Shown: in pieces, positions 6,166 through 6,214 of the stretch
How the letters are laid out: the number at the start of each line of letters is the position of its first letter
How positions within the stretch are numbered: the first letter of the stretch is position 1
Origin: Minisyncoccota bacterium
Lineage (GTDB): Bacteria > Verrucomicrobiota > Lentisphaeria > Oligosphaerales > MVZH01
Direction: 5' to 3'
Assembly (NCBI GenBank): GCA_021734725.1
Contig: JAIPIM010000244.1
Location: forward strand, 1 to 6,214
DNA: 6,214 nucleotides
Made by a program: the position numbers and the translations under genes
Notes under the pieces: generated by a model
What the model saw: only the letters and a program-made list of their open reading frames with translations
Databases searched by the model: none
What the model was told of the DNA's origin: nothing

Positions 6166-6214
6166 CTCCTTGATCTCCTCACTCACCACGATACTGCAAG
6201 AACAGGAAACCGGG

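Overview
The window looks like accessory DNA from a polysaccharide-degrading bacterium, probably of the PVC group (Verrucomicrobiota, Kiritimatiellota, Lentisphaerota or Planctomycetota). That placement is an inference. It rests on a GH29 alpha-L-fucosidase next to secreted LamG-like and cadherin-like proteins, a beta-helix 'SLRxAI' exoprotein, and a protein that seems to have lost a glycine-rich extension. No rRNA, tRNA, CRISPR array or complete mobile element is visible.

All credible genes except one transposase remnant lie on the minus strand, so transcription runs from high to low coordinates. In that order they are: an alpha-L-fucosidase (4459-6165, possibly starting beyond the right edge); 54 bases later a cadherin-like exported protein whose signal peptide and body are in different frames (3732-4404); a 190-base gap holding a perfect 17-bp inverted repeat with nested palindromes; a secreted LamG-like protein (2792-3541); and after 61 bases a secreted 594-residue protein with a likely glycoside-hydrolase barrel plus an Ig-like module (946-2730). 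The last has a C-terminal tail that looks foreign to the protein.

From about 1020 down to 393 the DNA looks like a scar. The exoprotein loses its expected continuation at about 1020, the next 170 bases or so have no gene, and 482-600 on the plus strand encodes only the N-terminus of an IS4-type (DUF4372) transposase. Its ribosome binding site lies in a hairpin. Left of the scar are a good sigma70-like promoter (365-392) and the start of a beta-helix exoprotein (1-316), which seems to begin at CTG.

Read together, this is a small saccharolytic locus. The fucosidase would remove fucose, the barrel protein would act on an unknown glycan outside the cytoplasm, and the LamG-like and cadherin-like proteins would bind glycans or surfaces. 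I do not see a clearly new system. The best candidates for novelty are the uncharacterised barrel enzyme, the double palindrome at 3624-3683, and the shared C-terminal ending of the two small exported proteins.
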